This document shows, one piece after another, positions 51,276-59,721 of a stretch of 64,000 nucleotides of DNA (position 1 is its first letter; the number at the start of each line of letters is the position of its first letter). This DNA is from Sphingobacterium cellulitidis. GTDB lineage: Bacteria > Bacteroidota > Bacteroidia > Sphingobacteriales > Sphingobacteriaceae. The stretch covers positions 434,001 through 498,000 of the forward strand of contig NOUX01000003.1 of assembly GCA_002245855.1 (NCBI GenBank), read 5' to 3'. The notes under the pieces are model-generated. The model made no database searches, was not told where the DNA came from, and worked only from the letters and a program-made list of their open reading frames with translations. Made by a program: the position numbers and the translations under genes.

Positions 51276-51878
51276 TTGAATTTTCCAAATCCACAATTGG
51301 CAGCATTAACATCTGGGCAAGAATTTGGTTTAAAACATTACATGAAGGTTCATGGTTCTGCCCTTCGATACTTTGCATTTAGCATTGTTAAGGATAAATC
51401 TGTGGCTGAAGAAATAGTTTCAGACTCCTTTGTAAAGCTGTGGACAGGAAGGGAAAAAGTTAGTACTGAGTCTGGAATTAAAGCATTTCTATATATTTCC
51501 ACCAAAAATGCATGCTTGGACCATATCAACTTATTGAAGAACAAAGTTGTTCATGATTATGAGATGTTGGATGAATTGACAAGTCCAAATGAAGATATCT
51601 TAACGAAGATGATTCAAATCGAATTGATAAAGTTGATTGTAGAAGAAGTTGAAAAATTACCTAAACAGCAAGCACGCATATTTAAAATGACCTATTTTGA
51701 GCAGAAAGAAACGGATGAAATTTGTGATGAATTAGGTTTATCCAGCAGCAGTATTTATTTTGCTCGATCAAAAGCCCTCGCAACCCTAAAGAAGGCGTTC
51801 GGTTTCAAAAGAAATCCAAATTTTCAGGAATTCACCTTTATTTTATTTCTTATTTCTGATTTTTTAATAGAAAATTAG
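51276..51878 (+). CDS. ECF-type RNA polymerase sigma factor
   Basis: The 200-aa protein begins with a TTG codon, giving MNFPNPQLAALTSGQEFGLK; a later in-frame ATG (residue 23) would cut into region 2, so the TTG is preferred. Region 2 is seen as YFAFSIVKDKSVAEEIVSDS and FVKLWTGREKV (about residues 32-70), and region 4 as VEKLPKQQARIFKMTYFEQK, ETDEICDELGLSSSSIYFAR, SKALATLKKAF (about 125-180). The AEEIVSDSFVKLW pattern is typical of Bacteroidota FecI-like sigma factors. It has no anti-sigma gene next to it; the FecR gene about 8 kb upstream, on the same strand, lacks a sigma neighbour and may be its partner. Confidence 0.93.
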   Translation: MNFPNPQLAALTSGQEFGLKHYMKVHGSALRYFAFSIVKDKSVAEEIVSDSFVKLWTGREKVSTESGIKAFLYISTKNACLDHINLLKNKVVHDYEMLDELTSPNEDILTKMIQIELIKLIVEEVEKLPKQQARIFKMTYFEQKETDEICDELGLSSSSIYFARSKALATLKKAFGFKRNPNFQEFTFILFLISDFLIEN

Positions 51879-52001
51879 TCTTTAGCAATTAAATGTAACC
51901 TACTATATTTCATACATTTACTTAGCTAATTTTATTTTTTTATTAATAATCTGTAACATTTTATTCAGGATTATATCTAAAAGGAAAAAAAACGATTAGT
52001 T

Positions 52002-52847
52002 ATGAACTTGAAAAAAATAATAATGGCCATTATCGTAATGGTATTTACGGTAACAGCATCACATTCACAATCCACTGAGTACTCTTTTAAAGTTGAGAAA
52101 TCTGGCACAGGTAATCAAAATATTATATTTATTCCTGGTTTTGCTTCATCTGGCGATGTATGGAATGATACCAGAGATGTTTTGTCCAAAGATAACACCA
52201 GTTATATACTGACCATGTCTGGTTTTGCGGGCGTCCCTGCAAAAGGAGATCCTACATTTAAAGGCTGGAGAGATGAAGTCATCAAATACATCAAAAATGA
52301 AAACATTCAAGACCCTATCATAATTGGTCATAGTATGGGTGGTGTAATGGCAATGGATATCGCTGCGACAGAACCCACATTAATCAAGAAAATCATTGTT
52401 GTAGATGCATTACCTTGCCTTGCAGCCTTGAGTAATCCTAATTTTAAATCAAATCCGAATTTGGATTGTTCTGAAATGGTGAAACAATTTTCATCTGTAC
52501 CAGATGCACAGTTTGAAGCGATGCAAAAGCAAGGCATGGCTGGAATGACATCAGATACGGTAAAACAAAAATTAATTTTAGAATGGTCCTTGAAATCAGA
52601 TAGAAAGATTTTTGCCAAGATGTTTTGCGACTTTAGTAATACTGATTTAAGAGTGGATATTAAAAACATTCAATGTCCAGCATTGATCCTTTTAGAAAGT
52701 AGCTTTAACCAAATTAAACCAGCTATTGAAAATCAATATTCAAATTTAAAAACTGCAAAACTAATGTATGCAGACAATAGTTTACATTTCATCATGTTTG
52801 ATGCAAAAGATTGGTATTTACAGGAGGTGCAAAATTTTATTAAATAA
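52002..52847 (+). CDS. Exported alpha/beta hydrolase
   Basis: A 281-aa hydrolase with a signal peptide (MNLKKIIMAIIVMVFTVTAS, cleavage near SHSQ). The fold shows the oxyanion segment IIFIPGFASSGDVW (41-54), nucleophile elbow IIIGHSMGGVMAMDI with Ser111, and the C-terminal His in NSLHFIMFDAKDWY. This resembles small esterases and haloperoxidase-like hydrolases; no substrate is clear. Its stop overlaps the start of the following ECF sigma gene by one base (TAATG), so a secreted or periplasmic hydrolase is translated together with a sigma factor, an uncommon pairing. Upstream A+T-rich DNA (about 120 bp) should contain the promoter. Confidence 0.9.
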   Translation: MNLKKIIMAIIVMVFTVTASHSQSTEYSFKVEKSGTGNQNIIFIPGFASSGDVWNDTRDVLSKDNTSYILTMSGFAGVPAKGDPTFKGWRDEVIKYIKNENIQDPIIIGHSMGGVMAMDIAATEPTLIKKIIVVDALPCLAALSNPNFKSNPNLDCSEMVKQFSSVPDAQFEAMQKQGMAGMTSDTVKQKLILEWSLKSDRKIFAKMFCDFSNTDLRVDIKNIQCPALILLESSFNQIKPAIENQYSNLKTAKLMYADNSLHFIMFDAKDWYLQEVQNFIK

Positions 52848-53317
52848 TGGATTTTAACAACATATATGAAGAATATTGGGATAAGATTTTCCGTCTCTGC
52901 ATGGGTTATGTTAATGATACTGACCAGGCAAAAGATCTAGCCCAAGAAACCTTTATCACTGTTTGGGAGAAGCTATCGACCTTTCGAAATGAAGCAAGCA
53001 TAGGGACTTGGATATTTCGGATCGCCAGCAATACCTGTTTGAGTCAAATAAAAAGAAATGAAAGGGCCAATAAAATACCAATTATGGAAATTGAGGATAG
53101 CCCAAGCTACTCGACCATAGATGATGAAATACAATTGCTATATCAGTTTATTGCGGAGTTGGCAGAATTGGATAGAATCATTATTTCATTGGAATTAGAA
53201 GGAATCAAGCAAAGCGAAATATCAAAAATTGTTGGTTTATCAGATGCCAATATTAGGGTTAAAATTCACAGAATCAAAGAAAAATTAATGTCAAAATTCA
53301 AGAGTCATGGAAAATAA
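52847..53317 (+). CDS. ECF-type RNA polymerase sigma factor
   Basis: This 156-aa sigma factor has region 2 as YWDKIFRLCMGYVNDTDQAK and DLAQETFITVWEKLSTFRNE, then IGTWIFRIASNTCLSQIKRN (residues about 9-67). Region 4 reads LAELDRIIISLELEGIKQSE, ISKIVGLSDANIRVKIHRIK, EKLMSKF (about 105-152). The start overlaps the hydrolase stop and the end overlaps the next gene by 11 nt, so the three form one translational unit. The next gene, a two-pass or four-pass membrane protein, is the probable anti-sigma factor, although it is not a classical zinc-type one. Confidence 0.94.
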   Translation: MDFNNIYEEYWDKIFRLCMGYVNDTDQAKDLAQETFITVWEKLSTFRNEASIGTWIFRIASNTCLSQIKRNERANKIPIMEIEDSPSYSTIDDEIQLLYQFIAELAELDRIIISLELEGIKQSEISKIVGLSDANIRVKIHRIKEKLMSKFKSHGK

Positions 53318-53897
53318 GGAGATCAACTTATCCAAATTGTGGAAGCAGCAAACCTCTATTTCTCCAGATTTGGAAGACTTGAAACAGAGGCTATCAAAAT
53401 ATAAAAAGGAAAATTTAAGAAAGAGAATTACCTCTAATATTGCACTAGGACTTACTATTGTGGTAATATTAGGAATTTGGATTCTGTATGATGCAGAAAC
53501 AATTTTCCCGATGTTAGGCATGTCCTTAATCATTATAGCAATTGGGATTTCACTCATAAAGTTCAATCAGTTCTATAGTTCATTCAAGGATCTCAATAAA
53601 AATTTAGAGAATAAAGAATACCTAAAATCCTTATTAGAGATTCAAAAGAAACAAAAGGTTATTCAGACAAGTTTTATGAATATTTACTTTTCACTTCTAA
53701 CATTGGGATTGGTATTTTACCTATATGAATTCACTTTGAGAATGGACAAAGTAATGGCTATTGTAGCTTATGGACTTACACTTGGATGGATAGTATTTGT
53801 ATGGTTTTACCTAAAGCCAAAAATGGTAAAAAAGCAGAATTTAAAATTAGAGCAATACATCAACTCCATTCAAAACATCATAAATTCAGAAGATTAG
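53307..53897 (+). CDS. Putative membrane anti-sigma-like protein (196 aa)
   Basis: No named family, but the layout suits a sigma-binding membrane protein. The N-terminal ENKEINLSKLWKQQTSISPD and LEDLKQRLSKYKKENLRKRI (residues 1-45) form a charged cytosolic helix pair. Two membrane helices follow (ITSNIALGLTIVVILGIWIL and MLGMSLIIIAIGISLI), then a coiled segment (SSFKDLNKNLENKEYLKSLL) and two further helices (MNIYFSLLTLGLVFYLYEFT, VMAIVAYGLTLGWIVFVWFY). It overlaps the ECF sigma gene by 11 nt, as anti-sigma genes often do. It ends 4 nt before a strong shared terminator. Anti-sigma function is inference from position and topology. Confidence 0.8.
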   Translation: MENKEINLSKLWKQQTSISPDLEDLKQRLSKYKKENLRKRITSNIALGLTIVVILGIWILYDAETIFPMLGMSLIIIAIGISLIKFNQFYSSFKDLNKNLENKEYLKSLLEIQKKQKVIQTSFMNIYFSLLTLGLVFYLYEFTLRMDKVMAIVAYGLTLGWIVFVWFYLKPKMVKKQNLKLEQYINSIQNIINSED

Positions 53898-53900
53898 TTA

Positions 53901-53939
53901 TAAAAAAAGCCTGCAGGATTACTCTGCAGGCTTTTTTAT
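53901..53939. terminator. Bidirectional terminator between sigma operon and polysaccharide operon
   Basis: An almost fully symmetrical stem, TAAAAAAAGCCTGCAG with CTGCAGGCTTTTTTAT and a 7-nt loop, gives A- and T-runs on both sides and serves the two convergent operons. Confidence 0.95.
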
Positions 53940-53953
53940 GTTCAATTGTTATA

Positions 53954-56362
53954 TTAATTCTTTCCGAATAATCGAGAGAAAAATCCTTTTTTCTTCGGTT
54001 GGCCATATCCATAACCATATCCATAACCATACCCACCGTATCCATAACCACCATATCCATATCCGTATGAGCTTCCAAATTTGACACCATTCAATAGGAT
54101 TGCCATGTTGGTTAAAGCTGAGGAATCATAGATTTTTTGGATATCTGGTAATTGTCTTCTATCCATTTTTCCAGCACGTACAACGAAGATTGTAACATCT
54201 GTTATTCTATTAACAATATCTGCATCTGCCACAATACCTAGAGGTACATTATCCACAATGATATAATCATAGCGTTCTTTCAATTCATTGATTAGGGTAT
54301 CCAATCTATCGCTCAAAAGAAGTTCTACTGGATTCGGCGCGATTACACCGATAGGAACAATATCAATTTCGGCATCAGTTCTATCTTTATAGATGATCTC
54401 ATCTACCGTTATTGCACTATCCGATAAATAATGTGTAACACCGATTGGCATTGGGAATTTGGTAATATTACTTAGAGTACCTTTTCTTAAGTCTAAGTCG
54501 ACTAAAACAACTTTTTTCTTCAAGAAGGTCATACTTACGCCTAAGTTTATTACGGAGAAGGTTTTACCAGCACCAACATTAAAGGAAGTAAAAGTGATAA
54601 CTTTTTGCTTTTTATCACCAGAGGACATGAAGCTTAAGTTCGTTCTAAAAATTCTGAATGCTTCCGTAACTTCATCTACTCCTTGCTCCTTGATTACGAT
54701 TTCACTCTTAGCGCTCTTCATTTCAGTTGAGAATGGAATCTCCGCCAAGAATGGAACACTAACTGCATCTTCAATATCTTTTCTGTTTCTGATTTTTGTA
54801 TTCAGAAGTAACATTAGTAATAAGATGGCAGCAGGAACAGCGATACCTATAGCAACACCTATAGCAACTTTCTTAAACTTACTAGGATAGAACGGTGCAT
54901 CAGAACCCGAAGCGGAATCAATAACACGAATGTTATCATCAGTCATCGCTCTGTTAATAGCATTTTCTTCACGTTTGTTTAATAAGAAGATATAAAGTTC
55001 TTCAATAACCTTTTGCTGACGTTCAGCAGATAACATTATTCTTTGTTTAGAAGGAAGGCTACGAGCTTTTCCAATTGCTGCATTTTCTTCATCCTTCATA
55101 TTACTCATTCTGATTCTAAAACCTGAAATAACGTTGTCAATTGCACGAGCAATATTTTGTCTTACTTGAGATAAGGCATTATTTAAATCTTGAACAATAG
55201 GGTTTTCAGAGCTATTACCACTCATTAAGCGATTTCTTCTCAATAACAAGGTGTTGTATTCTGAAATAATATCTTCAATATTATTATCTACTAAACCTGT
55301 GTTGCTTGGGATTAAATCATCTACTCTACTTGGATCACTTAAACGCTGACGCATGATCTCAACCAATTTCATCTGAGTTGCAAGTTCTTTACTAGAGCTT
55401 TGATAAGTTCTTGATTCTGTCCAGTATTGTTCTCCTGCAGATTTTACATCTAAACCTTGGTTTTGAGTTTTCATTCCCTCCAGGCTAGATTCAACTGAAC
55501 TAAGTTCCTTTTCAATAATCACAATTCTATCGTTAATAAAGTCTGCCGTATTATTTGCAACAGTCTTTTTATCTTCAATAGTCATTTGATTATAAACTTC
55601 GATCAATTTGGTAACCATATCTTCTGCTCTCAAAGGAGAAGCATCTTCCAAGGTCATTTTAAGGATTTCAACATCCTCCATTTGAACGATATCCAAATTG
55701 CCTAAGAAATATCCAACCATTGATTCAATTGGACTTTTAGTAATTGTAATATCTTCAGAAAGGTTTACTCTGAATTTCTTATCAGAGTTTGCTGAGATAA
55801 TTAAATTACCTACTGGAGTTTTAGTTTCTGCATTTAATTTAACAGTAACAGTTTTTTCAGGATCTGTATTGGAGAAATTAGATAATTCAACCTGATTGTT
55901 TCCTTTATATTTCAAATTGAAGGAGAACCCAGCGTTAGCAGGAGCATTTACAAAACGAACGATAAACGGTGAAGTTTTGTATAATTCAATTGTACGAAGG
56001 CCTTCTTCTTTAGTATAAGAAACATCAGCATTCAACAAACTAATGGTATTTCTCATCAATTCTTGAGATCTTAATTGAAGAATCTCCGAATTAACATTTA
56101 CAATATTATAAAAGTTGTTTGGCCGAGTAATCCTAGAGGCGCTCATAGAATTAGTGGCAGTTTTAATCATTACAGTTTGTTCTTTCTTATATAAGAAAGG
56201 AGTTTTGCTATATTGATAGTAATAAAATCCTCCAAAAACTAATATTGATAATAAAAACCATTTCCAGTTCGCCAAAAGATATCTCAAGATATCCAATACA
56301 TAAAGTGATTGGTCTTGTTTACCTTTTCCTTGAAAAGGTTTGTTCGTTGAATGATTTACCAT
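53954..56362 (-). CDS. Wzc-like polysaccharide co-polymerase / tyrosine autokinase
   Basis: The 802-aa protein has an N-terminal membrane helix (WKWFLLSILVFGGFYYYQYS), a Wzz-type periplasmic region with coiled coils (about residues 50-495), a second helix (VAIGVAIGIAVPAAILLLML, about 499-518) and a cytosolic BY-kinase. Walker A is FNVGAGKT (about 594-601), Walker A' VVLVDLDLRKG (about 618-628) and Walker B YIIVDNVPLG (about 700-709). The tail (764-787) holds ten Tyr in 22 residues alternating with Gly, the likely autophosphorylation cluster, followed by a basic end (QPKKKGFFSRLFGKN). It controls chain length and export of a capsule or exopolysaccharide together with the Wza gene 6 nt upstream. 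It is the last gene of its operon. Confidence 0.95.
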   Translation of the reverse strand: MVNHSTNKPFQGKGKQDQSLYVLDILRYLLANWKWFLLSILVFGGFYYYQYSKTPFLYKKEQTVMIKTATNSMSASRITRPNNFYNIVNVNSEILQLRSQELMRNTISLLNADVSYTKEEGLRTIELYKTSPFIVRFVNAPANAGFSFNLKYKGNNQVELSNFSNTDPEKTVTVKLNAETKTPVGNLIISANSDKKFRVNLSEDITITKSPIESMVGYFLGNLDIVQMEDVEILKMTLEDASPLRAEDMVTKLIEVYNQMTIEDKKTVANNTADFINDRIVIIEKELSSVESSLEGMKTQNQGLDVKSAGEQYWTESRTYQSSSKELATQMKLVEIMRQRLSDPSRVDDLIPSNTGLVDNNIEDIISEYNTLLLRRNRLMSGNSSENPIVQDLNNALSQVRQNIARAIDNVISGFRIRMSNMKDEENAAIGKARSLPSKQRIMLSAERQQKVIEELYIFLLNKREENAINRAMTDDNIRVIDSASGSDAPFYPSKFKKVAIGVAIGIAVPAAILLLMLLLNTKIRNRKDIEDAVSVPFLAEIPFSTEMKSAKSEIVIKEQGVDEVTEAFRIFRTNLSFMSSGDKKQKVITFTSFNVGAGKTFSVINLGVSMTFLKKKVVLVDLDLRKGTLSNITKFPMPIGVTHYLSDSAITVDEIIYKDRTDAEIDIVPIGVIAPNPVELLLSDRLDTLINELKERYDYIIVDNVPLGIVADADIVNRITDVTIFVVRAGKMDRRQLPDIQKIYDSSALTNMAILLNGVKFGSSYGYGYGGYGYGGYGYGYGYGYGQPKKKGFFSRLFGKN
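54002..54067. repeat. Low-complexity hexamer repeat encoding the Tyr-Gly kinase tail
   Basis: Imperfect repeats of CCATAT/CCATAA hexamers on the plus strand encode the Gly-Tyr dipeptides of the kinase tail. In-frame slippage here would change the number of phosphorylatable tyrosines without breaking the gene. Confidence 0.8.
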
Positions 56363-56368
56363 TAATTC

Positions 56369-57175
56369 TTAATTTTTATTAAATAATGCCAAAAGGCTAA
56401 CTCCAAGTGTCAATAATCCAGTTGCAAAACCAATATATCTCCAAGTTAAGTCTTCTCTAGGAGTAGGAACGGCTGAGATTGGTTTTACAAAAACAATATC
56501 ATTTTGTTTCAAGTGATAGGTTGGTGTTTGAAATAAATTCACATCTTCAATATCACTTGTATACATTTTCATGTTACCATTTTCTTCACGGATAACGGTA
56601 ATTTCTTTAGTAAGAGCATTTGTTGTTAAACCACCACTACGAGTAATGGCTTCAAGGATTGTAATTTGACCATCAGGAACGGTTAAGATACCCACACCTT
56701 TAACCTCACCCATCATCATTATTTTCAGGTTTAGGAGTTCGATTCTAACTAATGGGGCATTAATTAAATTCTCATTCACCAATCTATCTTTTATATAGTT
56801 TTTCAGTTCTTCAGTACTTTTGCCTTCAGCTTTGATAATACCTAGGACTGGAAAATCGATATTTCCATTTCTATCTACTAAATAACCTTTTTCAGTTGGA
56901 GCGCCGGTTGTAGAAGTTGAAATTTCTCCTTTATCACCAACATTGTAAATACCACCATCAGGATTGAATGGAGCAGCCAATTCAGGGGTTTTTGAACTGA
57001 TAATGATACTCAATCTATCATATTTTTGAATCTTTAAGGTTGGAACTTCCTGTACTGGATAGTCGGTACCAGGAATCATGTTTTCAAGGTAAGTTACCTT
57101 TTTCGAAACAACGCATGAACTAAGTGTGAACACAGTCAATGCAATAAGGCTGATAATTAATCTATTCATCTTCAA
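56369..57175 (-). CDS. Wza-like polysaccharide export lipoprotein
   Basis: A 268-aa export protein with lipobox FTLSSC (Cys21). The polysaccharide-export domain is seen in LKIQKYDRLSIIISSKTPEL (about residues 47-66) and YLVDRNGNIDFPVLGIIKAE, and an SLBB domain in VKGVGILTVPDGQITILEAI and TRSGGLTTNALTKEITVIRE (about 155-200). The C-terminal hydrophobic stretch (YIGFATGLLTLGVSLLALF) may be the outer membrane helix. It is shorter than enterobacterial Wza, as usual in Bacteroidota. Start overlaps the end of the HprK-like gene by 14 nt, and the kinase gene follows 6 nt later, so export and kinase are made together. Confidence 0.94.
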   Translation of the reverse strand: MKMNRLIISLIALTVFTLSSCVVSKKVTYLENMIPGTDYPVQEVPTLKIQKYDRLSIIISSKTPELAAPFNPDGGIYNVGDKGEISTSTTGAPTEKGYLVDRNGNIDFPVLGIIKAEGKSTEELKNYIKDRLVNENLINAPLVRIELLNLKIMMMGEVKGVGILTVPDGQITILEAITRSGGLTTNALTKEITVIREENGNMKMYTSDIEDVNLFQTPTYHLKQNDIVFVKPISAVPTPREDLTWRYIGFATGLLTLGVSLLALFNKN

Positions 57176-58073
57176 GTTTATTTACTTTTTTAACTTCATT
57201 AAAACATAGTATGGCAGCATCTTGATTGGGTAGACAATCTAATTGTCCAATCTCAGAATACTGAATAATTTTTTCTAAAATACTGACCATCGAAGAAAAG
57301 ATATCTGGATTCCAGCGGATGGCGGTGAAACTTGGTAATAGTGCCAATAAAGATTCAACACCTTTACTTTTCCAATCCATTTTATTTTCCTTTGATTGAG
57401 TCAATCTAATGATTGACAATAATTTAAATTTTTTATTGATATAACAAGCTGTTTTCCCACTCCAAGGCGTTCCATAAATAAACACCTCCTCTCCTACAAC
57501 TTTAACGGCTGGGTTATCATCGTTTAACAGCTTGAATCCTGGAATATTATTAATCCATAATCTGCTGTGAGTACTTTTTCCGGTTCCACTTTTTCCCAAA
57601 AATGCGACCGCATATTTTCCATTTTCTACAACTGAAGAATGGATTAATGCTGTATTATTTGAAAGAACACGTTGGCCAAATGCAACCATAATCATCCAGC
57701 TCAGAATATTGGATTCATATAATTCTTGCTTTTTAATATGGATTTTAGAATTTTTAAATTCCTTGTCACTAACCATTCTCCAAACATCCGAATCGCTATT
57801 ATTATTGACTACGGAAGTGATATAATGGGAATCAGTTTCTTCAAACTTGAACCGGTCGCCCCATACAATTGAAACATCACTTAATAATTTGGAGTTTGTT
57901 AAATCTACATTGGTTGGTTCATTTACAAGCTCAATATTGACATTTGCTACTTGTTGTGAATTTTCTTCTATTTCAAATCCTTGAAATGAAGGCAAACTAC
58001 TTTTTATATCAATTGAATCATCATAAACAATTCTGATTATATTATCTGCTACTTCGTAGTTTGTTGTTTTCAT
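57162..58073 (-). CDS. HPr-kinase-like protein (HprK/PEPCK-type P-loop)
   Basis: The 303-aa protein has an N-terminal domain of unknown type and, from about residue 130, an HprK-like kinase fold. The P-loop FLGKSGTGKST (158-168), the acidic LLNDDNPAV (182-190) and the GTPWSGKT motif (201-208) are the same three elements as in HPr kinase and the PEP carboxykinase-like fold. True HprK acts on HPr; here the gene sits with PqqD-like, nucleotidyltransferase and peptidase genes, as in the 'HPr-rel-A' clusters and in some peptide-modification loci. It probably phosphorylates a small molecule or peptide. It starts 18 nt after the ABC exporter gene and overlaps the Wza gene by 14 nt. Confidence 0.85.
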   Translation of the reverse strand: MKTTNYEVADNIIRIVYDDSIDIKSSLPSFQGFEIEENSQQVANVNIELVNEPTNVDLTNSKLLSDVSIVWGDRFKFEETDSHYITSVVNNNSDSDVWRMVSDKEFKNSKIHIKKQELYESNILSWMIMVAFGQRVLSNNTALIHSSVVENGKYAVAFLGKSGTGKSTHSRLWINNIPGFKLLNDDNPAVKVVGEEVFIYGTPWSGKTACYINKKFKLLSIIRLTQSKENKMDWKSKGVESLLALLPSFTAIRWNPDIFSSMVSILEKIIQYSEIGQLDCLPNQDAAILCFNEVKKVNKLEDE

Positions 58074-58091
58074 TTCTTCTAAAAAATATGT

Positions 58092-59717
58092 TTACTGCAT
58101 ATATACTGTTTGGCTACATTTTTCAGCCAACCTTAAATCATGAGTTACAAAAATTACTATTTTATTTTTTGCTGAACTCAAAAGTCTCTCAATTAATAAC
58201 TCTGCTGTTTTTTGGTCTAATGCTGAAGTTACTTCGTCAAATAACCAAATACTATTTTCTTTCATTAAAGCCCTTGCTAAAGCTATTCTCTGTGCCTGAC
58301 CTTCAGACAATCCATATCCAGACTCTCCAATCGTTGTATTTAACCCATCAGGTAAATCATAAACAAATTCAGAGCAGCTCTGATAAAGAACTTCATATAA
58401 CTTCTCTGGAGATACATTTTCAGTATCTGTCAGGATGTTTTCTTTAATGGTTCCGGAAAATAATTTATCACCTTGCGGAACGTACGCAATATTAATCCGA
58501 TGATTAGGATTAATAGCAAACAATTCTGAATTAGTCCTTACTGATATCTCCCCTTTATTAGGTTGAATCAAGGCCAGAAGTAATCGAATTAATGTTGTTT
58601 TACCTTTTCCACTTGAACCTATGATTGCTGTTGGTTCACCACGTTTTACACGCAGATTAAAATCATCAATCACCAAATTGTCTTCGTATTTAAAGCTTAA
58701 GTTTTTAATGATTAATTCTTCAGGATCTTTTATTAATTCTGGTTTGTATTCATCTTCAACTTCAGTTTGAAAGACTTCCTCAACACGTTCTACTGCGGTT
58801 CTAAATTTGATAAATACTGGGACAAAGCTCATTAATAACAACAATGGACCTTGAATACGTCCCACTAATTGTAGAAATGCACTCATCATTCCAAAAGTTA
58901 TTTCACCAGTTCTTAACTTATACACTCCCCAAATAAAGGTGAGTAGAAATCCGATATTAATTAATAGCTTCAAAGAACTTTGCGAAATCGTTGAAAAATT
59001 CAACAATTTCATTTTTAAATCATAAATATTCGCTTGGCTTTCTTCAACTTTTTTCCATCTGAAATTTTGAAGTCCCAATGCTCTTAAACCCATCCTGAAT
59101 CTTAAATTCTCTTGCACCACTTTTCCAAGGTTAGATTCTGCGGTTTTCAATGATCGGTTTATTGATCTTAATTTCTTAAAGTAAATCTTAGAAAAGATGA
59201 ACAATGGAGAAATTGCCAATATCAAGAGAGCCAACATAGGGTCCATTGACCATAATAACCCAAATGATGCTACCAACTTAATGATTGTTACTAAGAATGA
59301 AATCAGCGAAAAGCCAAGCATTTGTACAATTTCATTGGCATCGTTATTTATTCTGATTTGCATATCACCTGTATGCCAATTCTTAATAACCTTCCATCTA
59401 GATAGCATCTGGATTTTGATTAATTTATTTTGAAGTTGAATAAGCATCTTAGCTCTCGTCTTCTCATTAATCCATAATCCTATTGCTTTTACAATAAGTC
59501 CAAGAACGATAAATAATACGGTTAAAATTAAAGCTTGATCAACAGATCCTTTATTAGCATCTATTGCAAAGTCTATTGCTTGTTTTGACCATATCACGAA
59601 ATATAAAGAACATGCAATCGCGATTAACTCAAGGATGAAAAATAAAATTAATTCACTTTTGTAATCCTTTGATTGCTCCCAAGCCCATTTAAGCTGATAT
59701 TTTATTCCTGACAACAA
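58092..59717 (-). CDS. ABC exporter with fused membrane and ATPase domains
   Basis: A 541-aa half-transporter. The N-terminal half has about six membrane helices (LILFFILELIAIACSLYFVI, ALILTVLFIVLGLIVKAIGL, ILAISPLFIFSKIYF, SLKLLINIGFLLTFIWGVYK). The C-terminal ATPase has Walker A IIGSSGKGKTT (365-375), signature YGLSEGQAQRIALARAL (about 470) and Walker B SIWLFDEVTSALD (about 490), with a slightly unusual GKGKTT loop. It lacks a C39 peptidase domain, so it does not itself cut leader peptides. The partner genes suggest that it exports a modified peptide or lipid-linked product, but glycan precursor export is also possible. It follows the nucleotidyltransferase gene by 4 nt. Confidence 0.93.
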   Translation of the reverse strand: MLSGIKYQLKWAWEQSKDYKSELILFFILELIAIACSLYFVIWSKQAIDFAIDANKGSVDQALILTVLFIVLGLIVKAIGLWINEKTRAKMLIQLQNKLIKIQMLSRWKVIKNWHTGDMQIRINNDANEIVQMLGFSLISFLVTIIKLVASFGLLWSMDPMLALLILAISPLFIFSKIYFKKLRSINRSLKTAESNLGKVVQENLRFRMGLRALGLQNFRWKKVEESQANIYDLKMKLLNFSTISQSSLKLLINIGFLLTFIWGVYKLRTGEITFGMMSAFLQLVGRIQGPLLLLMSFVPVFIKFRTAVERVEEVFQTEVEDEYKPELIKDPEELIIKNLSFKYEDNLVIDDFNLRVKRGEPTAIIGSSGKGKTTLIRLLLALIQPNKGEISVRTNSELFAINPNHRINIAYVPQGDKLFSGTIKENILTDTENVSPEKLYEVLYQSCSEFVYDLPDGLNTTIGESGYGLSEGQAQRIALARALMKENSIWLFDEVTSALDQKTAELLIERLLSSAKNKIVIFVTHDLRLAEKCSQTVYMQ

Positions 59718-59721
59718 TATC

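Noticed and set aside
54002..54067. Possible CRISPR or tandem-repeat array
   Set aside because: The hexamers are in frame within the kinase gene and encode Tyr-Gly; there are no spacers.
53878..54090. Minus-strand 70-aa frame across the terminator
   Set aside because: It overlaps the end of the kinase gene in another frame and runs through the shared terminator hairpin; its Met/Asp repeats come from the hexamer repeat.
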